NCBI GenBank assembly: GCA_964244885.1
Contig: CAXTKD010000006.1
Coordinates: 101,424-165,423 of the forward strand
From: CAXTKD01 sp964244885
GTDB lineage: Bacteria; Pseudomonadota; Alphaproteobacteria; Sphingomonadales; Sphingomonadaceae
DNA length: 64,000 nt
Direction of reading: 5' to 3'
Part shown: piece by piece, positions 1 through 9,916 of the stretch
Layout: each line of letters opens with the position of its first letter
Numbering within the stretch: the stretch's first letter is position 1
Notes under the pieces: model-generated
What the model was told of the DNA's origin: nothing
Databases searched by the model: none
What the model saw: only the letters and a program-made list of their open reading frames with translations
Position numbers and translations under genes: made by a program

Positions 1-844
1 TCACCCCGATCGCAACAAGGACAACGCCAAGGCGTCGGAGCGCTTCAAGGACGTCTCCGCCGCTTATTCGATCCTCTCCGACAGCGACAAGCGCGCGCAA
101 TACGACCGTGGCGAGATCGGGGACGACGGCGCCCAGCGCGCCCCCTTCGGCTTCGGCGGCGCCCGCCCCGGCGGAAGCAGCGGCTTCAATCCTGGCCAGG
201 GCGGCGGCTTCGAATTCGGCGGCGACGCCGGAGACATCTTCTCCGAGCTGTTCGGCCGCGCGCGCGGCGGCGGCGGCTTCGGCGGCGATCCCCGCATGCG
301 CCAGCGCGCGCCGCAGAAGGGCGCCGACGTCGCCTATCGCCTCGCCGTGCCGTTCGAGGCGGCGGCGACGCTCGAGACTCAGCGCATCACGCTCCAGAAT
401 GGCAAGACGCTCGACCTGAAGCTCCCAGCGGGCTTCGAGGGCGGCCGCCAGATGCGGCTCGCCGGGCAGGGCCAGGCCGGCCCGGGCGGGGCGGGCGACG
501 CGCTCGTCACGCTCGACATCGCGCCGCACCGCTTCTTCACGCGGGAAGGCGACAACATCCGCCTCGACCTGCCGGTGCGGCTCGACGAAGCGGTGCTCGG
601 CGCCAAGGTCAAGGTGCCCACCGCCGACGGCCCGGTGATGGTCGCCGTCCCCGCCGGCTCGACCTCGGGCAAGGTGCTTCGCCTGCGCGGGCGCGGCTTC
701 ACCCGCGCCGACAAGACGCGCGGCGACCAGCTCGTCACGCTGATCGTCGATCTTCCCGCCGGCGACGCGGAGCTTCGCGCCTTCGCCGAGCGTTGGGGGG
801 GCGACAGAGGCCGCAACCCGCGCGCCTCGCTGGGCGTGGACTGA
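1..844 (+). CDS. DnaJ-class co-chaperone (CbpA-like), 5' end outside window
   Basis: Reading from base 2, the frame opens with the HPD tripeptide that J domains use to stimulate DnaK ATPase, followed by the end of the J domain (SAAYSILSDSDKRAQYD). Next comes a Gly/Phe-rich linker to about residue 95, then a C-terminal substrate-binding region. No CxxCxGxG zinc-finger repeats are present, so this is a class II (CbpA-type) J protein rather than canonical DnaJ. It probably delivers clients to DnaK in the cytoplasm. The start and helices I-II of the J domain lie to the left of the window. The stop TGA is at 842-844, and the next gene starts 4 bp later. Confidence 0.88.
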   Translation, partial: HPDRNKDNAKASERFKDVSAAYSILSDSDKRAQYDRGEIGDDGAQRAPFGFGGARPGGSSGFNPGQGGGFEFGGDAGDIFSELFGRARGGGGFGGDPRMRQRAPQKGADVAYRLAVPFEAAATLETQRITLQNGKTLDLKLPAGFEGGRQMRLAGQGQAGPGGAGDALVTLDIAPHRFFTREGDNIRLDLPVRLDEAVLGAKVKVPTADGPVMVAVPAGSTSGKVLRLRGRGFTRADKTRGDQLVTLIVDLPAGDAELRAFAERWGGDRGRNPRASLGVD

Positions 845-848
845 CGAC

Positions 849-1745
849 TTGAACGGAACGCTCGCGCGACAGATCGCCCGGGTCCCGGCGCGCACCCTCG
901 AGGTCGCCAAGCGCGTCCTCATCCACACCTATACCGACGGCTTCATCCACGCCGGCAACCTCGCCTATCTCGCGCTGCTGACGCTCTTCCCGTTCTTCAT
1001 CGTCGTCGCGGCGATCGCCGGCACATTGGGCAGTTCGGACGCCGGGCTGCACGCCATCACCAGCTTCATGCGGACGGTGCCGCCCGATGTCGGCAACCTG
1101 CTCTCGGGCCCGATCAACGACGTGCTGACAAAGAGCACGGGCAAGGGCCTGCTCACCCTCGGCATCCTCGTCGGCCTGTGGTCGACCGCTAGCTTCATCG
1201 AGACGATGCGCGAGATCCTGCGCCGCGCCTACCAGACCACGCCCGGCCTCGCCTTCTGGCGCTATCGCCTCGGCAGCATGGCGATGATCGTCGCGGCGGT
1301 GATGCTGATGCTCGTCGCCTTCGCCTTCCAGGTCGCGCTGACCGGCGCCGAGCAGTTCGTCGCGCGCATCCTGCCGTGGGCGACCGGGGCGCTCGGGCTG
1401 ATCGGCGTGTCGCGCCTCGCGCCGCTCTTCGCGCTGTTCATCGCGCTTTATCTCACGTTCCGAACGCTGACGCCCAAGCGCTACCGAAGCGGCGGCTGCC
1501 TGATGTGGCCGGGGGCGGTCGTCACGACGGTGATCTGGATGGGAACGACGATGCTGCTTCCCGTCATTCTTGGGCAGCTCGGCGGCTACGACCGCACCTA
1601 CGGCTCGCTCGCCGGCGTGATGATCGCGCTGCTGTTCTTCTTCATCGTCGGCCTCGGCTTCGTGCTCGGAGCGCAGCTCAACGCCGCACTGGCAACCATC
1701 CCGAAAAGCAGCCAAAAGGACGCCGCTCTAACAGCGGAGGCGTGA
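849..1745 (+). CDS. YihY/UPF0761-family inner-membrane protein
   Basis: A 298-aa protein with about six hydrophobic segments and the YihY signature: an N-terminal AGNLAYLALLTLFPFF region and a central segment around residues 85-125 (GLWSTASFIETMREIL). The family was once called ribonuclease BN; its true function is unknown, and a transporter role is only proposed. The start is a TTG at 849, four bases after the DnaJ-type stop and in frame with the conserved N-terminus; no ATG fits better. The stop is two bases before the fabI start, so cotranscription with fabI is likely. Confidence 0.82.
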   Translation: MNGTLARQIARVPARTLEVAKRVLIHTYTDGFIHAGNLAYLALLTLFPFFIVVAAIAGTLGSSDAGLHAITSFMRTVPPDVGNLLSGPINDVLTKSTGKGLLTLGILVGLWSTASFIETMREILRRAYQTTPGLAFWRYRLGSMAMIVAAVMLMLVAFAFQVALTGAEQFVARILPWATGALGLIGVSRLAPLFALFIALYLTFRTLTPKRYRSGGCLMWPGAVVTTVIWMGTTMLLPVILGQLGGYDRTYGSLAGVMIALLFFFIVGLGFVLGAQLNAALATIPKSSQKDAALTAEA

Positions 1746-1747
1746 CG

Positions 1748-2551
1748 ATGGCGGGATTGATGGCGGGCAAGCGGGGTCTGATCATGGGCGTCGCCAACGA
1801 TCGCTCGCTCGCCTGGGGCATCGCCAAGGCCTTGAACGACCAGGGCGCCGAGCTCGCCTTCAGCTACCAGGGCGAGGCGCTGGAGAAACGCGTCCGCCCG
1901 CTCGCCGACAGCCTCGACAGCGACTTCCTGATCGAATGCGACGTCTCCAATATGGCGGCGCTCGACCAGACCTTCGAAACACTTGGGAGCCGCTGGCCGA
2001 CGATCGACTTCCTCGTCCACGCCATCGGCTACTCGGACAAGAACGAGCTGCGCGGCGCCTATGTCGACACCAGCCTCGACAATTTCCTGATGACGATGAA
2101 CATCAGCGCCTACAGCTTCGTCGCCTGCGCCCAGCGCGCGCTGAAACTGATGCCCAACGGCGGCAGCCTGCTCACCCTGAGCTATTACGGCGCCGAGAAA
2201 GTCATCCCGCACTACAACGTCATGGGCGTCGCCAAGGCCGCGCTTGAGACCAGCGTCAAATATCTCGCGATGGACCTCGGGCCGAAGAACGTCCGGGTCA
2301 ACGCCATTTCCGCCGGCCCGATCAAGACGCTGGCCGCCTCGGGCATCGGCGACTTCCGCTACATCCTCAAGTGGAACGAGCTCAACGCCCCCCTGCGCCG
2401 CAACGTCACCATCGAGGACGTCGGCGGCGCCGGCCTCTACCTCTGCTCCGACCTCTCAAGCGGCGTCACCGGCGAGATCCATCACGTCGACGCCGGCTAC
2501 AACGTTATCGGCATGAAGGCGGAGGACGCGCCCGATATCGGGCTGGCGTGA
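1748..2551 (+). CDS. fabI: Enoyl-[acyl-carrier-protein] reductase (NADH)
   Basis: A 267-aa member of the SDR superfamily that catalyses the last step of each fatty-acid elongation cycle, reducing enoyl-ACP with NADH. The FabI-specific layout is visible: an N-terminal dinucleotide-binding loop (MGVANDRSLAWGIA, residues 13-26) and catalytic Tyr156 and Lys163 in the stretch SYYGAEKVIPHYNVMGVAK, at the spacing of E. coli FabI. Full family length. The start ATG at 1748 lies 2 bp after the preceding stop; a second in-frame ATG at 1760 is possible. FabI is the target of triclosan-type inhibitors, but resistance cannot be judged from sequence alone. Confidence 0.96.
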   Translation: MAGLMAGKRGLIMGVANDRSLAWGIAKALNDQGAELAFSYQGEALEKRVRPLADSLDSDFLIECDVSNMAALDQTFETLGSRWPTIDFLVHAIGYSDKNELRGAYVDTSLDNFLMTMNISAYSFVACAQRALKLMPNGGSLLTLSYYGAEKVIPHYNVMGVAKAALETSVKYLAMDLGPKNVRVNAISAGPIKTLAASGIGDFRYILKWNELNAPLRRNVTIEDVGGAGLYLCSDLSSGVTGEIHHVDAGYNVIGMKAEDAPDIGLA

Positions 2552-2555
2552 AGCC

Positions 2556-2794
2556 GTGCCCGAACTGTTGCGCTACCGGGGTTTCAAGTTCTTTTTCTAT
2601 TCGAAAGAGGGCCGCTCGAACCACCGCATGTGCACGTCGCAAAAGCTGGCTGCGAGGTGAAGCTGTGGTTGACGCCCGTCGTACGCGTCGCGTCCAGGCG
2701 CAACATGGACCCGCGCACACTGCGAATGCTAATATCGGTAACGGAGGCCCACCGGGCCGAGTTCGAGGACCGTTGGAATGAGTACTTTGCCTGA
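2556..2794 (+). pseudogene. DUF4160 protein, frameshifted (toxin-like partner of DUF2442)
   Basis: From a GTG at 2556 the frame reads VPELLRYRGFKFFFYSKEG, the typical DUF4160 N-terminus, then runs out of frame. From 2618 another frame continues with EPPHVHVAKAGCEVKLWL and ends EFEDRWNEYFA with a TGA at 2792-2794, the expected remainder of the family. One base is missing near 2615-2617. If restored, the product would be about 79 aa, usual for the family. DUF4160 genes commonly precede DUF2442 genes, as here (17-nt overlap), and the pair is regarded as a putative toxin-antitoxin module. Either the gene is inactivated or the base is a sequencing error. Confidence 0.72.
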
Positions 2795-3026
2795 ACCCCT
2801 CGATGTCGCGTTCGAGGAGGACGTGATGAAGGTCACGCTTGCTGACGGGCGCACCATCGCAGTGCCTCTCGCGCGATATCCGATCCTTCTCCACGCAACG
2901 CCGGACCAGCGGATGGAATTCTGGCTAAGTCCGGACGGCGTTCATTGGGATGGGCTGGACGAGGACATCTCGGTCGAAGGCATGCTCGCGGTGAGCGCCG
3001 CAGCCGCCCCCCGCCGCGCGGCGTGA
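2778..3026 (+). CDS. DUF2442 domain protein (putative antitoxin of DUF4160 pair)
   Basis: An 82-aa protein with the DUF2442 pattern: a short beta strand, VTLADGRTIAVPLARYPIL, and a C-terminal WDGLDEDISVEGML motif. Family members are small, often paired with DUF4160, and thought to neutralise or bind it; this is family knowledge and has not been shown here. The ATG at 2778 lies within the end of the DUF4160 reading frame. The stop (3024-3026) overlaps the GTG start of aroC by three bases, so aroC translation may be coupled to this gene. Confidence 0.75.
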   Translation: MSTLPEPLDVAFEEDVMKVTLADGRTIAVPLARYPILLHATPDQRMEFWLSPDGVHWDGLDEDISVEGMLAVSAAAAPRRAA

Positions 3027-4093
3027 GTTTCAACAGCTTCGGCCGCGCCTTCCGATTCACCACGTGGGGTGAATCCCACGGCCCGGCGCTCGGCGTCGTG
3101 GTCGACAGCTGCCCACCGGGGCTGTCGCTGACCGAGGCCGATATCCAGCCCTTCCTCGACAGGCGCCGCCCCGGCACCTCGCGCTTCACCACGCAGCGGC
3201 AGGAGCCCGATCAGGTCCGCATCCTCTCCGGCACCTACGAAGGTCGCACCACCGGCACGCCGATCAGCCTGATGATCGAGAACGTCGACCAGCGCTCGAA
3301 GGACTATTCCGAAGTCGCGCGCGCCTACCGTCCCGGCCATGCCGACTACGCCTACGACGCCAAATACGGCTTTCGCGATCCGCGCGGCGGCGGCCGCTCC
3401 TCGGCGCGCGAGACCGCGGCGCGCGTCGCCGCCGGCGCGGTAGCGCGGCTGGTCATCCCCGAAGTGACGATCCGCGCCTATCTCGTCGAACTCGGCGGCG
3501 ACGCCATCGACCGCGCCGCCTTGGACGATGCCCAGATCGACTCCAACCCGTTCTTCTGCCCCGATCCCGCCGCCGCCGCGCGCTGGGAGAAGGCGCTCGA
3601 CGCCGCGCGCAAGGCCGGCTCGTCGCTCGGCGCGGTGGTCGAGTGCGTCGCCTCCGGCGTCCCGGCGGGCTGGGGCGCCCCGGTCTACGCCAAGCTCGAC
3701 AGCGAGCTGGCGTCGGCATTCATGAGCATCAACGCGGTCAAGGGCGTCGAGATCGGTGACGGCTTCGCCGCCGCTCGCCTGCGCGGCGAGGACAATGCCG
3801 ACGCGATGCGCCCGGGTCCCGACGGCAGGCCGAGCTTCGCCAGCAACCACGCCGGCGGCACCGCCGGCGGCATCTCGACCGGCCAGCCGATCGTCGTCCG
3901 CATCGCGCTGAAGCCGACCTCGTCGATCCTCACCCCGGTCGACACCGTCGACACCAGCGGCGCCGCCGCCGAGATCGTCACCAAGGGCCGCCACGACCCC
4001 TGCGTCGGCATCCGCGCCGCCCCCGTCGCCGAAGCGATGATGGCGCTCGTCCTCGCCGACCAGAAGCTCCTCCACCGCGCGCAGTGCGGCTAG
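3023..4093 (+). CDS. aroC: Chorismate synthase
   Basis: A 356-aa enzyme of the shikimate pathway, converting 5-enolpyruvylshikimate-3-phosphate to chorismate with reduced FMN. The first signature GESHG is at residues 16-20, and the second signature region FRDPRGGGRSSARETAARVA lies near residue 115. Length matches the family. The start is GTG at 3023, giving the conserved N-terminus SFNSFGRAFRFTTWGESHG; longer in-frame starts run into the preceding gene. It overlaps the DUF2442 stop by 4 nt. Two other aromatic-pathway genes (pheA, DAHP synthase) lie elsewhere in the window but are not linked to it. Confidence 0.96.
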   Translation: MSFNSFGRAFRFTTWGESHGPALGVVVDSCPPGLSLTEADIQPFLDRRRPGTSRFTTQRQEPDQVRILSGTYEGRTTGTPISLMIENVDQRSKDYSEVARAYRPGHADYAYDAKYGFRDPRGGGRSSARETAARVAAGAVARLVIPEVTIRAYLVELGGDAIDRAALDDAQIDSNPFFCPDPAAAARWEKALDAARKAGSSLGAVVECVASGVPAGWGAPVYAKLDSELASAFMSINAVKGVEIGDGFAAARLRGEDNADAMRPGPDGRPSFASNHAGGTAGGISTGQPIVVRIALKPTSSILTPVDTVDTSGAAAEIVTKGRHDPCVGIRAAPVAEAMMALVLADQKLLHRAQCG

Positions 4094-4213
4094 GGTTCAC
4101 GCCGGCCCGAGCCGGTTGCAGGACGAGTTGACGCAGAACGGATTACAATCGTCGCGCCGAGCTCTCAGGTTGGCTGGCGCTATTCGAACATCATCAACGA
4201 CAGGAGAGAAACC

Positions 4214-4510
4214 ATGAAAGCTCGTTACCTGATCGCCGCGACCGCCGCGGTCCTGATCCCCGCCGCGACGCTCGCGCAACAGGCCCCGTCCGCCGCGCCG
4301 CAGACCACCGAAGCGCCGGTTTCCGGCTCCGCGACGACCACCACGACGGCCGCTCCGGCGAGCCCGGCGGTGAGCGAAAGCACGACGGTGACGACATCCG
4401 CGCCACCCGCTGGCGAGGCCACGACGACCGTCGCTTCCGACGGCTCGAAAACCACGACAACGACGACCGTCGACGAGCATTCGACGTACAAGAAGAAGCC
4501 CAAGGGCTGA
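4214..4510 (+). CDS. Small secreted Thr/Ala/Pro-rich protein
   Basis: A 98-aa product with a clear signal peptide (MKARYLIAATAAVLIPAATLAQ, cleavage likely after residue 21), followed by a low-complexity Thr/Ser/Ala/Pro tail with runs of threonine and a basic end (YKKKPKG). A good ribosome-binding site (AGGAGAG) precedes the ATG. No domain is recognisable. It is probably periplasmic, and the extended Thr-rich part is unlikely to fold as an enzyme. It converges on purA with a 40-bp gap. Confidence 0.65.
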   Translation: MKARYLIAATAAVLIPAATLAQQAPSAAPQTTEAPVSGSATTTTTAAPASPAVSESTTVTTSAPPAGEATTTVASDGSKTTTTTTVDEHSTYKKKPKG

Positions 4511-4550
4511 TCGCCAACCGAAGCCCGGACACGCGCGGGGCCTCGTCCTA

Positions 4551-5840
<1,290 letters not shown>

Positions 5841-5880
5841 GCCCTCAGCTATCTCCTGTCGTCTCGCACGAACGAATGAT

Positions 5881-5963
5881 GTCCCTCGACTTCGCTCGGG
5901 ATGAGCGGAGCAGAGAATTGCAATCAGCCCCGAACCCGCTCATCCCGAGCAAAGTCGAGGGAC
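5881..5963. repeat. Imperfect palindrome between hisZ and purA
   Basis: Two 28-nt arms (5881-5908 and 5936-5963) are reverse complements with one mismatch, separated by 27 nt. Each arm holds the core CCCTCGACTT/AAGTCGAGGG joined to CGGGATGAGCGG. As RNA it would fold into a very stable hairpin within the hisZ-purA intergenic space. It looks like a dispersed REP-type palindromic element, known to be abundant in sphingomonads. Confidence 0.7.
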
Positions 5964-5972
5964 GCACGGCCT

Positions 5973-7073
5973 CTATGCTGGCCGGGCCTCTACACCATTC
6001 CAGATATGACTGCAGCGCAAAGTCGCCGCGGTTTCATCGCCGAGCGCCGCGACCGTCGTCCAGCCCGCCGCGCGCAGCGTGCCGCCGACGCCGGCCGCCG
6101 TCCCGGCGGGCAGCAGCACCCGCCGCCGCTCGCTCCGCCCGAACCCCGCGTCGACCAGCCCATCGACATACAGCGAGAACCCCACCGCCGCCTCCCGCGC
6201 CCCGCCGGGATGCGCGATCGTGTAGGTGCCGCCGCGCCCGACCTCGCCGCGCACGCCGTCGGCGAAGATCGAGAAGCCGAGCCAGCTCTGGAACTCGAAG
6301 CCGTGGAGCTCGGTCGGGTCGAGCGTCAGCGACACGCCTTCCAGCCCGTCGATCACCCGCGCCACATCGTCGGCGAGCGCCTTGCCCGGCCCCGGCAGAG
6401 ACCGCACCGCCGCCAGCGCCGCGTCGATCGGGCCCGCCGCCGCGATCAGCGGCTCATAAGCCCCGCCGCCGGCCGCGCGGAGCCCGGCGAAGTCCTTGCC
6501 GTCGAGCATCGCCCGCACCGCCGCCAGATCCTCGACCGGCCAGGGCCCGTCCGCCAGCGCCGGCACCAGCCCCGGCAGCGTCAGGTCGACCGTCAGCCCC
6601 CCGAGCCCCGCCGCCGTCAGCGCCTCGACCGCCAGCCGCAGCACCTCACGCGCCGCCGCCACGCCATCGCTGCCGATCAGCTCGGCGCCCGCTTGGCAGC
6701 TTTCGCGCTCGGGGAACAGCTGGCTGCCCTTCACCCGCAGCACCGGCCCGCCGTAGGCGAGCCGCAGCGGACGCGCCTGCGCCACCAGCCGAGTCGCCGC
6801 GATCCGCCCGACTTGGCCGGTCATGTCGTGGCGCAGCGCCAGAGTCCGGCTCGACACCGGGTCGACGAAGCGGAACAGATGCCGCTCGCTCCCCGATCCG
6901 ACCCGCCCGGCAAGGCTCTCCTCGAACTCGATCAGCGGCGGCTGGACGCGCTCGTAGCCGTGGCTCGCCACCGTCTCCAGCAGCCCATGCAGCAGCGCCG
7001 CCGCCGCCTCCGCCTCGGGCGGCAGCCGGTCGCGCAGCCCTTCGGGCAGCAGACCCCTGGCGATCTCGTCCAT
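5973..7073 (-). CDS. hisZ: ATP phosphoribosyltransferase regulatory subunit
   Basis: A 366-aa HisZ protein, a catalytically inactive paralogue of histidyl-tRNA synthetase that pairs with short-form HisG for the first step of histidine synthesis. The class II synthetase-like core is recognisable: the N-terminal GLRDRLPPEAEAAAALL helix, a motif 2-like stretch (RFVDPVSSRTLALRHDMTGQVGRIAATRL) near residues 70-95, and no anticodon-binding domain. The ATG overlaps the serA stop by one base, so translation is probably coupled. HisG is not in the window. Confidence 0.85.
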   Translation of the reverse strand: MDEIARGLLPEGLRDRLPPEAEAAAALLHGLLETVASHGYERVQPPLIEFEESLAGRVGSGSERHLFRFVDPVSSRTLALRHDMTGQVGRIAATRLVAQARPLRLAYGGPVLRVKGSQLFPERESCQAGAELIGSDGVAAAREVLRLAVEALTAAGLGGLTVDLTLPGLVPALADGPWPVEDLAAVRAMLDGKDFAGLRAAGGGAYEPLIAAAGPIDAALAAVRSLPGPGKALADDVARVIDGLEGVSLTLDPTELHGFEFQSWLGFSIFADGVRGEVGRGGTYTIAHPGGAREAAVGFSLYVDGLVDAGFGRSERRRVLLPAGTAAGVGGTLRAAGWTTVAALGDETAATLRCSHIWNGVEARPA

Positions 7074-8647
7074 CAGAAGTTCAGCGCCTTGACGATGCGC
7101 ACTCCCGGCAATTGGCGGATCGTCGACAGCAGCGCGTCCTCGACCTTCTCGTCGACCGACAGCAGCAGCACCGCCTCGCCCCCAGCCGCGCGGCGGCCGA
7201 GATGGAAGGTGCCGATGTTAACTCCCGCGTCGCCGAGCGTCGAGCCCAGCCGGCCGATGAACCCCGGTTTGTCGTCGTTGACGATGAACAGCATCGGTCC
7301 GTCCAGATCGGCCTCGACCTTGATCCCGAAGATCTCGGTCAGGCGCGGGCTGGCGTTGCCGAACAATGTCCCCGCCACCGATTTCTCGCCGTCGGCGGTC
7401 CGCACCGTCACCCGCACCAGCGTGTGATAGTCGGTCTCGCGCTCGTGACGCACCTCGGCGATGTCGATGTCGCGCTCGCGCGCCAGATAGGGCGCGTTGA
7501 CCATGTTCACCGTGTCGGAATGCTGGCGCATCAGGCCGGCGAGCACCGCGGCGGTGATCGGCTTGATGTTCAGTTCGGCCGCCGCACCCTCGACCTCGAC
7601 TGTCACCGCCTGGACGTCGCTGACCAGCTGCCCGACCAGCATCCCGAGCTTCTCGGCGAGCGCCATGTACGGCTTGAGGCGAGGGGCCTCCTCGGCGCTC
7701 AGGCTCGGCATGTTGAGCGCGTTGGTGACTCCGCCCTGCAGCAGGAAGTCCGACATCTGCTCGGCGACCTGGATCGCGACATTGACCTGCGCCTCGTCGG
7801 TCGAGGCGCCGAGATGCGGCGTGCAGACGAGGTTGGGCGTGCCGAACAGCGCGTTCGAGTTCGCCGGCTCCTCGACGAACACGTCGAGCGCCGCGCCCGC
7901 GATATGGCCGCTGTCGAGCCCGCTTTTAAGCGCCGCCTCGTCAATCAGCCCGCCGCGCGCGCAGTTGATGATCCGCACGCCCTTCTTGGTCTTGGCGAGG
8001 TTCTCGGCGGAGAGGATGTTGCGCGTCGAATCGGTGAGCGGCGTGTGGAGCGTGATGAAATCGGCGCGCGCCAGCAGCTCGTCCAGAGTCACCTTCTCGA
8101 TGCCCAGGTCCTGCGCGCGCTCGGGCGTCAGGAACGGGTCGAACGCCACCACCTTCATGTGGAGGCCGAGCGCGCGGTCGGCGACGATCGAGCCGATATT
8201 GCCCGCGCCGATCAGCCCCAGGGTCTTCGACGTCAGCTCGACGCCCATGAAGCGGTTCTTCTCCCACTTGCCCGCCTGCGTCGAGGCGTCGGCCTCGGGC
8301 AGCTGGCGAGCGAGCGCGAACATCAGCGCGATCGCGTGCTCGGCGGTGGTGATCGAATTGCCGAACGGCGTGTTCATCACGACGACGCCGCTCGCCGACG
8401 CCGCCGGCACGTCGACGTTGTCGACTCCGATGCCGGCGCGCCCGACGACCTTGAGCTTCGTCGCGGCCGCGATCACGTCCTTGGTGACCTTGGTCGCGGA
8501 GCGCACCGCGATCCCGTCATAGTCGCCGACGATCTTCAGCAGCTCGTCCTTGCTGAGGCCCGGCTTCTCGTCGAACTCGACCCCGCGGTCGCGGAACACC
8601 TGCGCCGCCTTGGGGGACATTTTGTCTGCGATCAGGACTTTAGGCAT
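7073..8647 (-). CDS. serA: D-3-phosphoglycerate dehydrogenase (long form)
   Basis: A 524-aa NAD-dependent enzyme for the first step of serine synthesis. A 2-hydroxyacid dehydrogenase core (residues 1-310) contains the Rossmann motif GLIGAGNIGS and the substrate loop GRAGIGVDNVD. An intervening ASB domain and a C-terminal ACT domain (last 75 residues, FIVNDDKPGFIGRLGSTLGDAGVNI) make it the long form, for which serine feedback is possible. The chosen start, MPKVLIADKMSP at 8647, is the family N-terminus; the upstream extension translates a palindromic repeat and is not coding. serC lies just upstream on the same strand. Confidence 0.95.
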   Translation of the reverse strand: MPKVLIADKMSPKAAQVFRDRGVEFDEKPGLSKDELLKIVGDYDGIAVRSATKVTKDVIAAATKLKVVGRAGIGVDNVDVPAASASGVVVMNTPFGNSITTAEHAIALMFALARQLPEADASTQAGKWEKNRFMGVELTSKTLGLIGAGNIGSIVADRALGLHMKVVAFDPFLTPERAQDLGIEKVTLDELLARADFITLHTPLTDSTRNILSAENLAKTKKGVRIINCARGGLIDEAALKSGLDSGHIAGAALDVFVEEPANSNALFGTPNLVCTPHLGASTDEAQVNVAIQVAEQMSDFLLQGGVTNALNMPSLSAEEAPRLKPYMALAEKLGMLVGQLVSDVQAVTVEVEGAAAELNIKPITAAVLAGLMRQHSDTVNMVNAPYLARERDIDIAEVRHERETDYHTLVRVTVRTADGEKSVAGTLFGNASPRLTEIFGIKVEADLDGPMLFIVNDDKPGFIGRLGSTLGDAGVNIGTFHLGRRAAGGEAVLLLSVDEKVEDALLSTIRQLPGVRIVKALNF

Positions 8648-8670
8648 TTTTCTAACCCTACTTTTTCCTT

Positions 8671-8767
8671 CGTCATTCCCGCGAAGGCGGGAACCCACCC
8701 GTTCAAAAGCGCCAGCGGTAGCTGGCATGTTGTTATCGGGTGGATCCCCGCCTGCGCGGGGATGACG
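8671..8767. repeat. 97-bp palindromic element, copy 1
   Basis: Two roughly 31-nt arms begin and end with CGTCATTCCCGCG...-type and CGCGGGGATGACG-type sequence and are near-perfect reverse complements. They flank a core containing AGCGCCAGCGG and TGGCATGT. A second copy sits at 12785-12883 and a lone hairpin of the same family at 10929-10956. It fills almost the whole serC-serA gap and would form a strong RNA hairpin between the two genes. Confidence 0.85.
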
Positions 8768-8768
8768 A

Positions 8769-9914
8769 TCAATGTTGAGAAGACCCGGTGACCTCGGCGA
8801 ACGCCCAGTCCAGCCACGGCCCCAGCGCCTCGACGTCGCTCGTGTCCACCGTCGCCCCGCACCAGATGCGAAGGCCCGGCGGTGCGTCGCGGTAGCCGGC
8901 GATGTCGTACGCGACATCCTCCTTCTCCAGCAGCGCCGCGATCTTCTTCGGGACGTCGGGGTCGCCCGCGAACTTGGGGTCGACGATCTTGAGGCAGACG
9001 CTGGTGTCGGAGCGCGTGGCAGGGTCGATCGCGAGATGGTCGATCCACGGCGTCGCCTGCACCCAGCGGTCGAGCGCGGCGGCGTTGGCCTCGGAGCGCG
9101 AGATCAGCCAGCTGAGGCCGCCGTAGGCGTCCGCCCATTCCAGCGCGTCGATATAATCCTCGACCGCCAGCATCGACGGCGTGTTGATCGTCTCGCCCTC
9201 GAACACGCCCTCGGTCAGCTTGCCCTTCGAAACGAGCCGGAAAACCTTCGGCAGCGGCCACGCCGGCGTGTAGCTCTCCAGCCGTTCGACCGCGCGCGGC
9301 CCGAGGATGATCACCCCGTGCCCGCCTTCGCCGCCCAGCACCTTCTGCCAGGAGTAGGTGGTGACATCGAGCTTGTCCCACGGCAGGTCGACCGCGAACA
9401 CCGCGCTGGTCGCGTCGGCGAAGGTCAGCCCTTCGCGGTCGTCGCGGATCCACTCGCCGTTCGGCACGCGGACGCCGGAGGTGGTGCCGTTCCAGGTGAA
9501 CAGCACGTCGCCGTCCTGCCGCACCCGCGACAGGTCGGGCAGCTCGCCATAGGGCGCGGTGATCACGGTGGGGTCGATCTTCAGCTGCTTGACCGCATCG
9601 GTCACCCAGCCTTCGCCGAAGCTCTCCCACGCCAGCAGCGTCACGGGCCTGGCGCCCAGCATCGTCCACATCGCCATCTCGAACGCGCCGGTGTCGGAGC
9701 CGGGGACGATGCCGATGCGGTGCGTGTCGGTCACGCCCAGAATCTTGCGCGTCAGCTCGATCGCATGCTTCAGCCGGCTCTTGCCGAGCTTCGATCGGTG
9801 CGATCGTCCGAGGACGCGGGTGTCGAGTTGGGAAGGGTCCCATCCGGGGCGCTTGGCGCAGGGGCCGGACGAGAAAGTGGCACGCGCGGGGCGCGTGGCG
9901 GGTCGGTCAGTCAT
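8769..9914 (-). CDS. serC: Phosphoserine aminotransferase
   Basis: A 381-aa PLP-dependent class V aminotransferase making 3-phosphoserine from 3-phosphohydroxypyruvate, the step after SerA. The PLP lysine is Lys191 in YSWQKVLGGEGGHGV; the phosphate-binding region GTTSGVRVP is at 143-151. The N-terminus ARATFSSGPCAKRPGW matches the longer alphaproteobacterial SerC. The ATG at 9914 is preceded by GAGGAGAG, which is partly sequestered in a hairpin. It has its own strong promoter and shares a divergent region with the LOG-family gene. Confidence 0.95.
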   Translation of the reverse strand: MTDRPATRPARATFSSGPCAKRPGWDPSQLDTRVLGRSHRSKLGKSRLKHAIELTRKILGVTDTHRIGIVPGSDTGAFEMAMWTMLGARPVTLLAWESFGEGWVTDAVKQLKIDPTVITAPYGELPDLSRVRQDGDVLFTWNGTTSGVRVPNGEWIRDDREGLTFADATSAVFAVDLPWDKLDVTTYSWQKVLGGEGGHGVIILGPRAVERLESYTPAWPLPKVFRLVSKGKLTEGVFEGETINTPSMLAVEDYIDALEWADAYGGLSWLISRSEANAAALDRWVQATPWIDHLAIDPATRSDTSVCLKIVDPKFAGDPDVPKKIAALLEKEDVAYDIAGYRDAPPGLRIWCGATVDTSDVEALGPWLDWAFAEVTGSSQH

Positions 9915-9916
9915 GG

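Noticed and set aside
735..1715. Long minus-strand frame opposite the YihY gene
   Set aside because: Composition is dominated by Arg, Glu, Asp and Ala in the pattern typical of high-GC antisense frames; the + strand frame has a clear protein family.
5876..8791. 971-aa open frame on the + strand
   Set aside because: It is antisense to hisZ and serA, Arg/Pro-rich, and runs through two palindromic repeats; it arises from high GC content.
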